Assembly: GCA_963730555.1 (NCBI GenBank) | Contig: CAVSSS010000012.1 | Location: forward strand, 310,001 to 374,000 | Origin: Roseiarcus sp963730555 | GTDB taxonomy: Bacteria; Pseudomonadota; Alphaproteobacteria; Rhizobiales; Beijerinckiaceae | Length of the DNA stretch: 64,000 nucleotides | Direction: 5' to 3' | Part shown: in pieces, positions 1 through 9,157 of the stretch | Position numbering within the stretch: the stretch's first letter is position 1 | Layout of the letters: every line of letters begins with the position of its first letter | Position numbers and translations under genes: made by a program | Notes under the pieces: generated by a model | Told to the model about the DNA's origin: nothing | The model's input: the letters and a program-made list of their open reading frames with translations, nothing else | Database searches by the model: none

Positions 1-491
1 GGCTTGAGTTCCTCAGCCTCGCGGTGCGCGAGATCCTGCCCGCGCGCGCTGCGATAGGCCTTGATCCAGCCGCCGGAGCGCAAAAGCCCGGAAGCGCCCG
101 CGTCATTCGCCAGTTTCAGGTGCTCGGCCGCCGAGGCGAACAGGAGCGGAGCCATGACCTTGCCCGTCGCGGCTTTTCTCGGTTGCGTTGAGGCTTGGAA
201 ATAGCGCCAGATCGAGGGCGCGATCGACGCCAGGGAGCCATGACGCATGTGAGCGCGCGGATCGCGGTTGGCGGCTGCCCGCGCGACCTCGCCGATCGCC
301 CGCGGGAACAGGTAGGGGAGCACGCCTTCGGTCTGGATGATGCCGCTGTTGCCGAAGCTCGTCTCCCCCGCCGCCTCGGACAGACGGTCGACGAGCGCCA
401 CGGATCGGCTGCGCGCCTGAAGCGCAAGCGCCGCCGAGACGCCGACAATTCCGGCGCCCAGCACAATGACGTCGACCGATTGCGAAGGCAT
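1..491 (-). CDS. FAD-dependent oxidoreductase (DAO/D-amino-acid dehydrogenase family), C-terminus beyond window
   Basis: Reading from an ATG at 491 towards the left edge gives 163 open codons. The N-terminus (MPSQSVDVIVLGAGIVGVSA) is a Rossmann FAD-binding fold with GAGIVG, followed by an acidic residue at the end of the second strand and a GETSFGNSGII stretch, which is typical of the DAO/DadA family that oxidises D-amino acids or other secondary amines. The catalytic C-terminal half lies outside the window, so the substrate cannot be assigned. The gene is divergent from purB, with about 119 bases between the two starts. Confidence 0.8.
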   Translation of the reverse strand, partial: MPSQSVDVIVLGAGIVGVSAALALQARSRSVALVDRLSEAAGETSFGNSGIIQTEGVLPYLFPRAIGEVARAAANRDPRAHMRHGSLASIAPSIWRYFQASTQPRKAATGKVMAPLLFASAAEHLKLANDAGASGLLRSGGWIKAYRSARGQDLAHREAEELK

Positions 492-610
492 GGGATGGTT
501 GTTTTCCTGACTGGACGCGCGTCGCACCGGCGTGGCGCGCCTGCTCGATTCTCGATTGCCGTTCCTATAGACCGCGCCCCGGAAGGAACAAACAGAAAGC
601 GTCGTCGCCA

Positions 611-1918
611 ATGATCCCGCGCTATTCCCGCCCTGAGATGACCGCCGTGTGGTCGCCGGAGACGCGTTTCCGCATCTGGTTCGAGATCGAGGCTTATGCG
701 TCGGAAGCGATGGCTGAGATCGGTCTGATCCCGAAAGAGGCGGCCAAGGCGATCTGGGAAAAGGGCTCAAACGCCAAGTTCGACGTGGCGCGGATCGATG
801 AGATTGAGAAGGTGACCAAGCACGATGTCATCGCGTTCTTGACTCACCTCGCGGAATTCATCGGCCCCGAAGCGCGCTTCGTCCATTTGGGGCTAACGAG
901 CTCCGATGTGCTCGACACATGTCTCGCCGAGCAGCTCAAGCGGGCGAGCGACATCCTCATCGCCGACGTCGATGCGCTGCTTGCTGCGCTCAAGCGCCGC
1001 GCCTTCGAGCATAAAATGACGCCCACCATCGGCCGGTCGCATGGAATCCATGCGGAGCCTACGACCTTCGGCCTCAAGCTCGCCCATGCCTACGCGGAGT
1101 TTGCCCGGGCTCGCGCCCGGCTGATCGCGGCGCGCGACGAGATTTCGACTTGCGCGATCTCCGGCGCGATTGGCACATTCGCCAACGTTGACCCGAGGGT
1201 CGAAGCCTATGTCGCGGGCAAACTGGGCTTGAGACCCGAGCCGATTTCGACCCAGGTCATCCCGCGCGATCGACACGCGGCTTTCTTTGCGACGCTGGGA
1301 ATCGTCGCGTCCTCGGTCGAGCGGCTCGCGACCGAGATCCGCCATTTGCAGCGCACCGAGGTGATGGAGGCGGAAGAGTTTTTCTCCGAGGGGCAGAAGG
1401 GCTCGTCCGCGATGCCGCACAAGCGCAATCCAGTGTTGGCGGAAAACCTGACCGGACTCGCCCGCATGGTGCGCTCGGCGGTGACGCCGGCGCTTGAGGA
1501 CGTGGCGCTGTGGCACGAGCGCGACATTTCGCATTCCTCAGTCGAACGAATGATCGGTCCCGACGCGACGATCACGCTCGACTTCGCATTGATGCGGCTT
1601 GCAGGCGTGATCGACAAGCTGGTGGTTTATCCGGAAGCTATGCGGAAAAACCTGGGCCGGCTCGGTGGGCTCATCCATTCGCAACGAGTTTTGCTGGCGT
1701 TGACCCAGAAGGGCGTCGCCCGCGACGACGCCTATGCACTCGTCCAGCGGAACGCGATGCCCGTCTGGCGCGGTGAGGGCGAGTTTCTCAAGCTTTTGAA
1801 AGCGGACAAGGATGTCAGCAAGGTGTTGACCGACCAGGAGCTCGAGGCGCTATTCGACCTCGGCTATCACCTAAAGCATGTGGATACGATCTTTGAGCGA
1901 GTGTTCGGGGGCTCATAA
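611..1918 (+). CDS. purB: Adenylosuccinate lyase
   Basis: Catalyses two beta-eliminations of fumarate in purine synthesis: SAICAR to AICAR, and adenylosuccinate to AMP. The 435-residue protein has the usual length for the PurB branch of the fumarase/aspartase superfamily. It carries the family signature SSAMPHKRNP at about residues 264-273, the TSSDVLDT stretch near residue 97 and the GRSHGIHAEP motif near residue 142, which contains the catalytic His region. It begins MIPRYSRPEMTAVW, a classic PurB start. The product is a cytosolic homotetramer in the family. The gene stands alone, convergent with the SDR gene 20 bases downstream. Confidence 0.97.
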   Translation: MIPRYSRPEMTAVWSPETRFRIWFEIEAYASEAMAEIGLIPKEAAKAIWEKGSNAKFDVARIDEIEKVTKHDVIAFLTHLAEFIGPEARFVHLGLTSSDVLDTCLAEQLKRASDILIADVDALLAALKRRAFEHKMTPTIGRSHGIHAEPTTFGLKLAHAYAEFARARARLIAARDEISTCAISGAIGTFANVDPRVEAYVAGKLGLRPEPISTQVIPRDRHAAFFATLGIVASSVERLATEIRHLQRTEVMEAEEFFSEGQKGSSAMPHKRNPVLAENLTGLARMVRSAVTPALEDVALWHERDISHSSVERMIGPDATITLDFALMRLAGVIDKLVVYPEAMRKNLGRLGGLIHSQRVLLALTQKGVARDDAYALVQRNAMPVWRGEGEFLKLLKADKDVSKVLTDQELEALFDLGYHLKHVDTIFERVFGGS

Positions 1919-1937
1919 GGCGCGCCAAGGCCAAGCG

Positions 1938-2798
1938 TCACAGCACGAGGTCGATCCCCGTTTCGCGCTTGAACCGCGCCAGGAATTCCTCGTCGCTCTG
2001 GGCCGCCTCCGCGATGACTTGCTCGTCCGTTTTGCTCTGGCGGGCTTTGAGCCGCTGCTCCGTGTCCGGGCCGACGAGATAGCGCAGCTGCCAACTGTCG
2101 CCATCGACAATGTCCCGAACGACGTCGCCAACCACGGAGGGCGGAACGGGTTTGGCGAGCGCGGCGGCGAACAAAGCGCGAAGCCGTCGCCCATGCGGGT
2201 AGAAACTGTGCTTCGGCGGCGGAGGCGCTTTGGAGAAGATAGGCGTGGCGATGACCCCAGGCTCCACGATGGCGACGCGCACATTGAAGGCACGGACCTC
2301 CTGGGCGAGGACCTCGCTGAGCGCCTCGAAAGCCCATTTCGACGCGGCGTAGCTCGCCATCGGCGCGCTCGCCAACCGGCCCGCGATCGAGGTGATGTTG
2401 ACGATCGTTCCCTTGCGCCGCTCGCGCATGCTCGGGATTACCGCCTTGATGCAGCGAAGACCGCCGAAGAAATTGGTTTCCATCACCTGGCGAAACTGAT
2501 CGATCGTCGTTTCTTCCACGGGGCCGCCGCCGGGGACGCCGGCGTTGTTGACCAGAACGTCGACCGGCCCGTGCCGCGCGACGATTCCTGAGAAGGCCTC
2601 GCGCACCGAGGCGTCGTCGTCAACATCGAGCCTTACGAGATGGATTGGAAGCTTTTCTCCCTCGGCGATTTTCCGGATCTCCGCTCCGCGATCCAAGTTG
2701 CGCATCGCCGCCACAACGGTATGGCTCGCGCGCGCGAGTGCGACAGCCGTTGCGAGCCCGATGCCGCTGTTCGATCCTGTGACCACCGCTAATCCCAT
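1938..2798 (-). CDS. SDR-family NAD(P)-dependent oxidoreductase
   Basis: Classical short-chain dehydrogenase of 286 residues. The start MGLAVVTGSNSGIG is preferred over an upstream ATG at 2873 because a strong ribosome-binding site (GGAGGGAGG read on the minus strand) lies just before it. TGSNSGIG binds the cofactor, NNAG follows near residue 88, and YAASK supplies the catalytic Tyr and Lys near residue 155. The C-terminal extension of about 90 residues is longer than in minimal SDRs and resembles the subgroup annotated as retinol or ketosteroid-type dehydrogenases. The substrate is unknown. It is a single gene, convergent with purB. Confidence 0.9.
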   Translation of the reverse strand: MGLAVVTGSNSGIGLATAVALARASHTVVAAMRNLDRGAEIRKIAEGEKLPIHLVRLDVDDDASVREAFSGIVARHGPVDVLVNNAGVPGGGPVEETTIDQFRQVMETNFFGGLRCIKAVIPSMRERRKGTIVNITSIAGRLASAPMASYAASKWAFEALSEVLAQEVRAFNVRVAIVEPGVIATPIFSKAPPPPKHSFYPHGRRLRALFAAALAKPVPPSVVGDVVRDIVDGDSWQLRYLVGPDTEQRLKARQSKTDEQVIAEAAQSDEEFLARFKRETGIDLVL

Positions 2799-2995
2799 GA
2801 CGCGCCTCCCTCCTTCGGCCACCGCGGAACGGCGTGGTCTGGCGATTGGGGCACAAGTTCTTCGGGTGGTCAAATGCTAAGGGATGCTCGAGACGCCGGC
2901 GCGGATCACAGTTCCGGCCCGCGTCTCTCGCCACGGTCCTACTGTCAGGCAGTCGCTTTTCGGCGATTGGCTTCCTCCGAATGCTGCGCGCTCTT

Positions 2996-3651
2996 TCAAG
3001 AAACAGCGCTCGGCTCCTGTCCGGCCAACGCCATGTGTGGAGTTGGACGCGTCTGACGAAGGGGCTGGACGCGCGTCAACCGCACAGCCGCCATCACATC
3101 CGAATTGGCCCGCGCGTCCGCCGCGTAATCCTGAAGCCGCAGCAGCGAAAGACGAGCGCCGCCCTTAGCGTCGTTCGAGGTCCAGTCGTCAAACATGAGG
3201 AACTTGAGACAGTGACCCCGCCCGTTTCCTTTACCCATAGAGCCGAGGCGATCTGTATGGCGTCGCTAAACGACATCATTCGCGGCTTCTCGTCCGCCCC
3301 GCGCACGCCAGCTGGCCGTTGCCATTTCGCGTCGCGGAGTCGCGCCACGCGCAGCATCGTATTCGGGTCGGGCGTCACCAGCGTCGCCAGCGAGCGGATA
3401 TATCGGGTCAATTCGTGCAGGGCGCCGAACCGTCCGGGAACGAACATCGACGGCCTGAGCTCGGCAAACAGCATGCTGCTGATCCAAACTCGACGTTTCG
3501 CAACGGCAGCCTGGGTCAAAATATTATCGATGTGCTCTTCGGCTTCGCCCGAGGCGCCGCTCGCGTGCCGCAGCAAGACGTTCGTGTGGAGGAAATGATG
3601 GCCGAAATCGGATTGAGCCGAACGCGCATCCGCTTGGGGAAATGGGTGCAT
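2996..3651 (-). pseudogene. PIN-domain protein, frameshifted and with altered first acidic residue
   Basis: From ATG 3651 the frame encodes a PIN-domain protein: a TNVLLRHA strand near residue 24, AELRPSMF, and SFSDAIQIASA with its conserved Asp. At about 3211-3213 the frame breaks, and the expected end (KFLMFDDW, then LRLQDYAADAR) continues in another minus frame down to 2996, as if one base were lost. The position normally held by the first catalytic Asp (x-D-T-N) reads His (LHTN). No antitoxin gene lies upstream. PIN domains are metal-dependent RNases, usually VapC-type toxins. The missing Asp together with the frameshift suggest a dead copy, although the frameshift alone could be a sequencing error. 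Confidence 0.7.
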
Positions 3652-3961
3652 CTCACGTTCCGTTGATCACTTGCGATGGCTGCCTCGCGCGCGGAGCGAG
3701 TTGTCAGAAGCACCCTGCAGCAATCTTGTTAACAAGGGCCCAACTCGGCGTTTTCTAGTGCGGATGCAATCGATTAGACAAGAACTGACAATGACGTAAC
3801 GTGAGCTGCATCACACAACGACGCTGGCCACGCGGCATCGGCAAAGGCATGCGCCGAGCCAGTCGAAATGTCGCAATCAAAGGCCTGTGTTGCGACAGTC
3901 TGATGAAGGCCAAACGTGGGCGACGAGCCAGCGCTCAGCGCCCCCGGCGACAGCCCTGTCC
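3652..3961. other. Gene-free interval
   Basis: About 310 bases with no supported gene. It contains a 12-base perfect palindrome, CTTGTTAACAAG, at 3725-3736 and a locally AT-richer stretch around 3770-3815. No convincing promoter or terminator was identified. Confidence 0.5.
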
Positions 3962-4765
3962 CTAATGGACCTCGGCCTCACGTTGCCGGTTCCGCGCGGC
4001 GCGATAGCCGGCTGCGCGCGCGTCAGCTTCGCACATGTAGGCGCCCCTGTGGGTTTGCCCGTAATAGCGGGTTCCCGAGTAGTGGTAGATGCGCGTCGGC
4101 GTGTTGACCCAGACAACCGTGTCCGACGGGCATCGGGCGCGGGCGGCCAGCTCGGTCGTATACTGGCCAGCCTGCAGAGCCGAAGGCGCGCCAACATTCG
4201 GCGCCGGCGTCGAAGCGGGAGCCGCCGGTTGCCACCACGGGAACAGAGAGCCTGACTGGGAAGCAGGAGCGGAAGGTGGGGCAGGGGCAGGCGCGGGAGC
4301 GAAACCACCCGAGGACGAGACAGCGGAGCCTTGGCGCGCGCGGCATTGCGACAGAAACTGCGGCCAGCTCTGGCCGCCGGTCGTTCCCGCCGCCTTGGCG
4401 TCTTTCCATTGGCTCGCGCATATCTTCATGACGCTTTGGCCGCCCGAGGGCGCGGCGACATTTGAGGCCGCCTGGGAGGCCGGCGCCGACGGCTGTGACC
4501 ACGGGAACAACGAGCCTGACTGAGGGGCAGGCGCGGGAGCGACTGTCGGCGAAGATGGCGCGGCGGCCGAACCCTGACGTGTGCGACACTGCGCCAGAAA
4601 CTGCGGCCAGCTTTCGCCGCCCGTCGTACCAGCCGCCTGAGCCTGCTTCCATTCGGTTGCGCATGTTCTCATGACACTTTCGGCATTCGCCACCGTTGGA
4701 CCGCCGAGAGCGAGACCAAAGGCGATCGCCGCCGCCGTCAGCAAGTAAGCGAACGAGTTCCGCAT
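3962..4765 (-). CDS. Secreted protein with duplicated Cys-containing W-P-Q-F module
   Basis: A 267-residue protein starting at ATG 4765 with a clear Sec signal peptide (hydrophobic AAAIAFGLALGG, cleavage likely after VANA, about residue 28). Two copies of a 36-residue module, at residues about 30-65 and 111-146, share a spaced Cys, W-K-x-A-x-A-A-G-T-T-G-G, SWPQFL and Q-C-R-x-R-Q-G. They are joined by Pro/Ala-rich linkers that are themselves duplicated (SGSLFPW at about 83 and 171). The C-terminal domain (about 200-267) has two Cys, Y-H-Y-S-G-T-R-Y-Y-G and A-Y-M-C-E-A-D-A. Similar modules occur in alphaproteobacterial hypothetical secreted proteins; the function is unknown. It is probably periplasmic, and the paired Cys suggest disulfides. 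Confidence 0.75.
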   Translation of the reverse strand: MRNSFAYLLTAAAIAFGLALGGPTVANAESVMRTCATEWKQAQAAGTTGGESWPQFLAQCRTRQGSAAAPSSPTVAPAPAPQSGSLFPWSQPSAPASQAASNVAAPSGGQSVMKICASQWKDAKAAGTTGGQSWPQFLSQCRARQGSAVSSSGGFAPAPAPAPPSAPASQSGSLFPWWQPAAPASTPAPNVGAPSALQAGQYTTELAARARCPSDTVVWVNTPTRIYHYSGTRYYGQTHRGAYMCEADARAAGYRAARNRQREAEVH

Positions 4766-4869
4766 GTTGCTCCCCAACACCGCGCCCTGGATTGGGCGCG
4801 GCGCCAGCCTATAGCGAGCCGGATCGCTTCGCCAAGCCGCTTTTCTGCACGGCACGGACCGTCGCCCGC

Positions 4870-6000
4870 TTATGATGCGACAGTTTGCCTGATGCGGTCG
4901 CCTGGAGCGGGCGCAGCTATCCGCTCGGACGCTCCGCTCGGCGCAGCGCGCAGGTATTGCCTCGGCCACTGCGCGACCTGCCCGAGTTCTCGCGCAGCGC
5001 GCACCGGCCAATAGGGGTCGCGCAGCATTTCGCGCGCGAGCAGCACGATATCGGCCTGACCGTTGCGGATGATTTGATCAGCCTGAGCGGGCGCGGTGAT
5101 CATGCCGACAGCAGCGGTGGCGATGTTCGCCTCGCGCCGGATCCGCTCGGCAAACGGCGTTTGATATCCGGGCCCAATCGGGATCTCTGCTTTTTCAAGA
5201 TTGCCCCCCGATGAGCAATCGATCACATCAACGCCAAGCTCGAGCAGAAGGCGGGCAAGCTCCACCGACTGGTCGATGTCCCACCCGCCTTCAACCCAGT
5301 CCGTCGAAGAAATTCGTACGAATAGCGGGCACCGCTCGGGCAGCGCCCGACGCACCGCCGCGACGCACTCGCGAAGGAATCGCGTTCGATTTTCGAACGA
5401 ACCCCCGTACAAGTCGACACGACGATTGCTGAACGGCGACAGAAACTCGTGAATGAGATAGCCGTGGGCGCCGTGGATTTCGATCACGTCGAAACCCGCC
5501 GCTGCCGCGCGCTCAGCCGCGACCGCGAACGCAGTTCGCAACGACTTGATCTGGTCGACGGTCAATTCGTCCGGCTTGGCGTAGGTGTCGCTGAACGGAA
5601 TCGCGCTCGGAGCGACCGGGCGCCACCCGCCAGCGCTCTCGGCAACCGCGCCTTGCCCGGCACCCGGCCGATACGTGCTGCCTTTTCGACCGGCATGCGC
5701 GAGCTGGATGCCTGCGCGCGCGCCTTGAGAATCGATGAAGCGCGCGATCCGCTCGAGCGGCTCGAAATGCCGCTCGCTCCAAGCCCCGAGGTCCTGCGGC
5801 GAAATCCGGCCCTCGGACGAGACCGCCGCGGCCTCCGTAAACACCAGCGCAGCTCCGCCGACCGCCCGCGCGGCAAGATGAGCGAAATGCCAATCGTTGG
5901 CGTAGCCGTCGACTGAGGAATATTGGCACATCGGCGAAACGCCGATGCGGTTGGCGAAGTCGACGTCGCGCATGCGAAGCTTACTGAACAGATGCGGCAT
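4870..6000 (-). CDS. NADH:flavin oxidoreductase, old yellow enzyme (YqjM/NamA class)
   Basis: FMN-dependent ene-reductase of 376 residues, forming a TIM barrel. The N-terminal NRIGVSPMCQYSS holds the Cys typical of the thermophilic-like YqjM class, and QLAHAGRKGS is also diagnostic. IEIHGAHGYLIHEFLSP supplies the His pair that binds the substrate oxyanion. The protein reduces activated C=C bonds with NAD(P)H. It lies downstream of the TRAP transporter genes on the same strand with about 160 bases between them, so it may serve the catabolism of the imported acid, but separate transcription is also possible. The natural substrate is not deducible. Confidence 0.9.
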   Translation of the reverse strand: MPHLFSKLRMRDVDFANRIGVSPMCQYSSVDGYANDWHFAHLAARAVGGAALVFTEAAAVSSEGRISPQDLGAWSERHFEPLERIARFIDSQGARAGIQLAHAGRKGSTYRPGAGQGAVAESAGGWRPVAPSAIPFSDTYAKPDELTVDQIKSLRTAFAVAAERAAAAGFDVIEIHGAHGYLIHEFLSPFSNRRVDLYGGSFENRTRFLRECVAAVRRALPERCPLFVRISSTDWVEGGWDIDQSVELARLLLELGVDVIDCSSGGNLEKAEIPIGPGYQTPFAERIRREANIATAAVGMITAPAQADQIIRNGQADIVLLAREMLRDPYWPVRAARELGQVAQWPRQYLRAAPSGASERIAAPAPGDRIRQTVAS

Positions 6001-6160
6001 GGTTCATTGTCTCGATCGAGAAATGGCGGGGAATCAGGCATTGGTCTCGCGCGCGGCTTCGGCCGGAGCCGTCGCAATGACCGGCGCGCTGATGGACCAT
6101 ATCTTGCGACGGAGCGCGGTCAAGCCGAACAAGCGTTCTGAGGAGAGGAGGGGCCGGCGC

Positions 6161-8038
6161 TTACTGATAGCCGAGCCGATGCGGAAGCCAGAGCGTCAGA
6201 CCCGGGACGAACGCGATCACCAAGAGGCACAAGAGAAGCAAGCCAAGATAGCCGAGCATCGGCCTCACCGTCGTCTCGATCGGTACGCCGCCAATCAGAC
6301 ATGCGCCGTAGAGCCCAAGCCCCAGCGGCGGCGCAAATAGTCCAATTCCCATGGCGATCACCAGAACTACGCCGAAGTGCAGCTCGTTGATGCTGATTTG
6401 GCCGGCAACCGGTATCAGCAACGGACCGAAGATGATGAGCGCTGCCGCGCCCTCAAGGATGGAGCCCATAACAATTAAGATGAGGATGGACAGAGCCAGG
6501 AACGGCCATGCGCCGGCGTTCTGAGAGAGCGCGATCATCGTTTGCGCTAACTTTTGGGGAAACTGTTGCAACGTCAGTACGAAGGCGAGCGATTGGGCCG
6601 CGGCGACGATGAACAGCACAAGCCCCGAGCGCGTCGCGGCGTTGATGAAACTTCGAGCGGCGGCGTGCGGTCCAAGCTCACGGAACGCCAGGCCGCCTAC
6701 CACCAGGGCATAGAGCGCGGCGAAAGCGGAAATCTCGGTTGCGGTGGCGACGCCAAATCTGAAGCCGACAAAAATGATGATCAAAAGCCCGAGGGTAACG
6801 ATTGCGCCGCGCCACAGTTGCGCGAGCGACGCCGTGCTGAGCCTCGCCTCTTCGGGCAATCGCGCATCGCCGCCAAGCAGGACCACGGCGCCGATCAACG
6901 CGAACGCCATGAGGCCGGCCGGCGCCAATCCCGCCATGAACAGCCCGCCGATCGACAGATTGGCGACGAAGCCCAGTATGATGAGGTTGATGCACGGCGG
7001 AATGGTCTCCGCCATGACGGCGGAGGCGGCCAGCAACGCCACGGCGCTCCCCGGGCTTTGCCGCGACCGCCGCGCCGCCGGGATCAGCACCGAGCCCACC
7101 GCCGCGACGTCCGCCATCTTCGAACCGGAAATGCCGGAGAAGATCACCATCGACAGCACCATCACGATATTGAGCCCGCCACGGGTTCGTCCAATCAGGC
7201 GTTCGAGCAACGCGATCAGGCGGACAGACATGCCGTTCGCCTCCATCAGGTACCCGACCAGGATGAAGAACGGAATCGCCAGCAGGACAAAATTGTCGAT
7301 GCCGCGCGCCATCTGCTGCGCGAATATGAGGCCGGGCAAGGCGCCTTCGATCCAGATATAAACGAGAGCCGTGAACGCGAGCGCAAAGCCGATCGGCACG
7401 CCGCCAACCACGCACGCCACGAAGCCCAACAGCATCGGCATGCCCGAACGCGCCGCGCCTGCCTCGACGAATCGCCAGCCATAGGCTGCGGCAGCCAACG
7501 CCAGCGCGACAATGACTGCGAACGCGATGTCGGACAGCTTTCGGCGCCAGAGCTGCGCAAGCGCGAAAACCCCCATGCAAAGCGCGCCCGCGCCCATCGG
7601 ATAAAACGTCAGTTCAAGCGGCAGGCCGGACCCAGTCGTCTGGCCGGTGGTAAACCGTCCCAACGCAGTCGCGTACCAGGCTACAGAGGCGGCGGTGATC
7701 AAGACCACCAGCGCCGCCACGGCGTCGACGCGCCCGCGCGCTTGCGCGCCAAGTTTCTCCACGAAGAAAGCGACGCCGGCGTTTTCATTGCGCGCGAGCG
7801 CGCTTGCCGCGCCGAAAAAGCTCATCGCCACCATCAGCCCGCGGGCGACATCGTCGGCCCATTCGATCGGCGCCGCTAGCACGTAGCGGTAGTACACCGA
7901 CAGCAACACGACGATCAGGTCCGCCGCCAACAGGACGGCGGCGACCGTGTCAACGAGAGCGAGCAGCGAGGACAGGCCCCCCGCGGCCGCCCGGTGCAAG
8001 CTGCTCGTGGATGCGGTCGCGGCCGTCGATCGAGTCAC
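6161..8038 (-). CDS. TRAP transporter, fused small and large permease subunits (DctQM)
   Basis: A 625-residue inner-membrane protein. The first 190 residues or so are a DctQ-type four-helix domain (SVYYRYVLAAPIEWADDVARGLMV is typical), fused to a DctM-type domain of roughly 12 helices that carries the Na+/solute translocation path (GFVACVVGGVPIGFALAF, SGSKMADVAAVGSVLIPA, ILIVMGSILEGAAALIIFGPLLIP). Together with DctP it forms a secondary importer driven by ion gradients. I chose GTG 8038, seven bases after the dctP stop; the longer frame from 8113 would overlap dctP and begins with low-complexity residues. Fused QM proteins are common in Rhizobiales. Confidence 0.9.
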   Translation of the reverse strand: MTRSTAATASTSSLHRAAAGGLSSLLALVDTVAAVLLAADLIVVLLSVYYRYVLAAPIEWADDVARGLMVAMSFFGAASALARNENAGVAFFVEKLGAQARGRVDAVAALVVLITAASVAWYATALGRFTTGQTTGSGLPLELTFYPMGAGALCMGVFALAQLWRRKLSDIAFAVIVALALAAAAYGWRFVEAGAARSGMPMLLGFVACVVGGVPIGFALAFTALVYIWIEGALPGLIFAQQMARGIDNFVLLAIPFFILVGYLMEANGMSVRLIALLERLIGRTRGGLNIVMVLSMVIFSGISGSKMADVAAVGSVLIPAARRSRQSPGSAVALLAASAVMAETIPPCINLIILGFVANLSIGGLFMAGLAPAGLMAFALIGAVVLLGGDARLPEEARLSTASLAQLWRGAIVTLGLLIIIFVGFRFGVATATEISAFAALYALVVGGLAFRELGPHAAARSFINAATRSGLVLFIVAAAQSLAFVLTLQQFPQKLAQTMIALSQNAGAWPFLALSILILIVMGSILEGAAALIIFGPLLIPVAGQISINELHFGVVLVIAMGIGLFAPPLGLGLYGACLIGGVPIETTVRPMLGYLGLLLLCLLVIAFVPGLTLWLPHRLGYQ

Positions 8039-8045
8039 GCGCCGA

Positions 8046-9056
8046 TCACGCCTTGGTGCTGCGGACGATGTCGATGATCGGCTTCGCCTCAGCATGCGCC
8101 TTGATGAAGGCATCCGTCTGCGGCAGCGTTAGTTTGCGGAACGGCTCTCGATCACAAGCGATGATTTCGACGCCTTTTTCCTTTAGCGTCTCAATCGCCT
8201 CCTTTTCCGCCTCAAGCCCGCGTGCTCTTGTGTCGATGGCGGCTTCCGACGCCGCGTTCAGAAACTGCTCGCGCAGCGGCGCCGCCATTCGATTGAGCGT
8301 GAGCCCGCTGCAGAATGCGCCGAGCGGGGAAAAGTTGTGCTGTGTCAGCGAATAGAATTTGGCCGTTTCGTAGAACTTGCTCGCGACAACCGTTGGAGGA
8401 TCATGCTCTAACCCATCCAGCACGCCGGCTTGGAGGGCGGTGTAGATCTCACCAAACGCCATCGGCGTTGCCGCCGCGCCCATGAGTTTCAGGCATTCGG
8501 TGATGATCTTGTTCGGCAACGTTCGGATTCTCTTGCCGGCCAAGTCCGTCGGCGCGTTGACCGCCGATTTGCACAGCACGCTGCGCGAACCGAAATTGTA
8601 GGCCCAGCCGACGACGTGCACGTTGGCGCCGGCTTGCAGGGCCAGCTCAAGCGGCTTTGCCGCGCCGGCGTCGAGGGCCTTTGTTTGCTGCGGAAAGCTT
8701 TCGAACAAATAGCCGAGGTCAAGCAGGCCGATCAGAGGCACGACATTCGCCCAGATCGAGGTCCCGGTGACCATCAGGTCGATGACGCCGAGACTGACCG
8801 AGTTCACGACGTCGATCTCCTGGCCTAGTTGATTGTCGGGGAAAAATTGCACGTCGATGCGGTCGGCGAGACCGTGGGCCGTGAGGCGCTTCACGAGATT
8901 GTCGTAGTATACTCGGCCGTTGGCGAACTTCGGATTGTTCGGCAAGGAGGACGAGAGCCTGAGCGCCATAGGAGCGGCGCGCGCGGCGCGAATGGTGGCC
9001 GGAGCGGCGGCCATGCCAATGAGCAGCGATCGACGATTTACCCGATAGCCCTTCAT
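8046..9056 (-). CDS. TRAP transporter solute-binding protein (DctP family)
   Basis: A 336-residue periplasmic binding protein. The start at 9056 follows a strong GGGAGGA site. The N-terminus has a twin-arginine-like RRSLLIGMAAAPATIRAARAA leader, so export may be by Tat or Sec. The mature part has the DctP signatures LPNNPKFANGRVYYDNLV, FFPDNQLGQEIDVVNSV, DLAGKRIRTLPN (Arg that clamps a carboxylate ligand) and LQAGVLDGLEHDPPTV. The ligand is therefore probably an organic acid, consistent with the 2-hydroxyacid dehydrogenase upstream. It is the first gene of the two-gene TRAP unit. Confidence 0.92.
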   Translation of the reverse strand: MKGYRVNRRSLLIGMAAAPATIRAARAAPMALRLSSSLPNNPKFANGRVYYDNLVKRLTAHGLADRIDVQFFPDNQLGQEIDVVNSVSLGVIDLMVTGTSIWANVVPLIGLLDLGYLFESFPQQTKALDAGAAKPLELALQAGANVHVVGWAYNFGSRSVLCKSAVNAPTDLAGKRIRTLPNKIITECLKLMGAAATPMAFGEIYTALQAGVLDGLEHDPPTVVASKFYETAKFYSLTQHNFSPLGAFCSGLTLNRMAAPLREQFLNAASEAAIDTRARGLEAEKEAIETLKEKGVEIIACDREPFRKLTLPQTDAFIKAHAEAKPIIDIVRSTKA

Positions 9057-9157
9057 GGCGAAATCCTCCCGCCCACGCCTCATCGGCGCAGCTCTGGCGT
9101 CGAGGTTAGTCCGATCACCGGATGACTCGCAAGGAGACCAAGACTGCCGCCTTCAGA

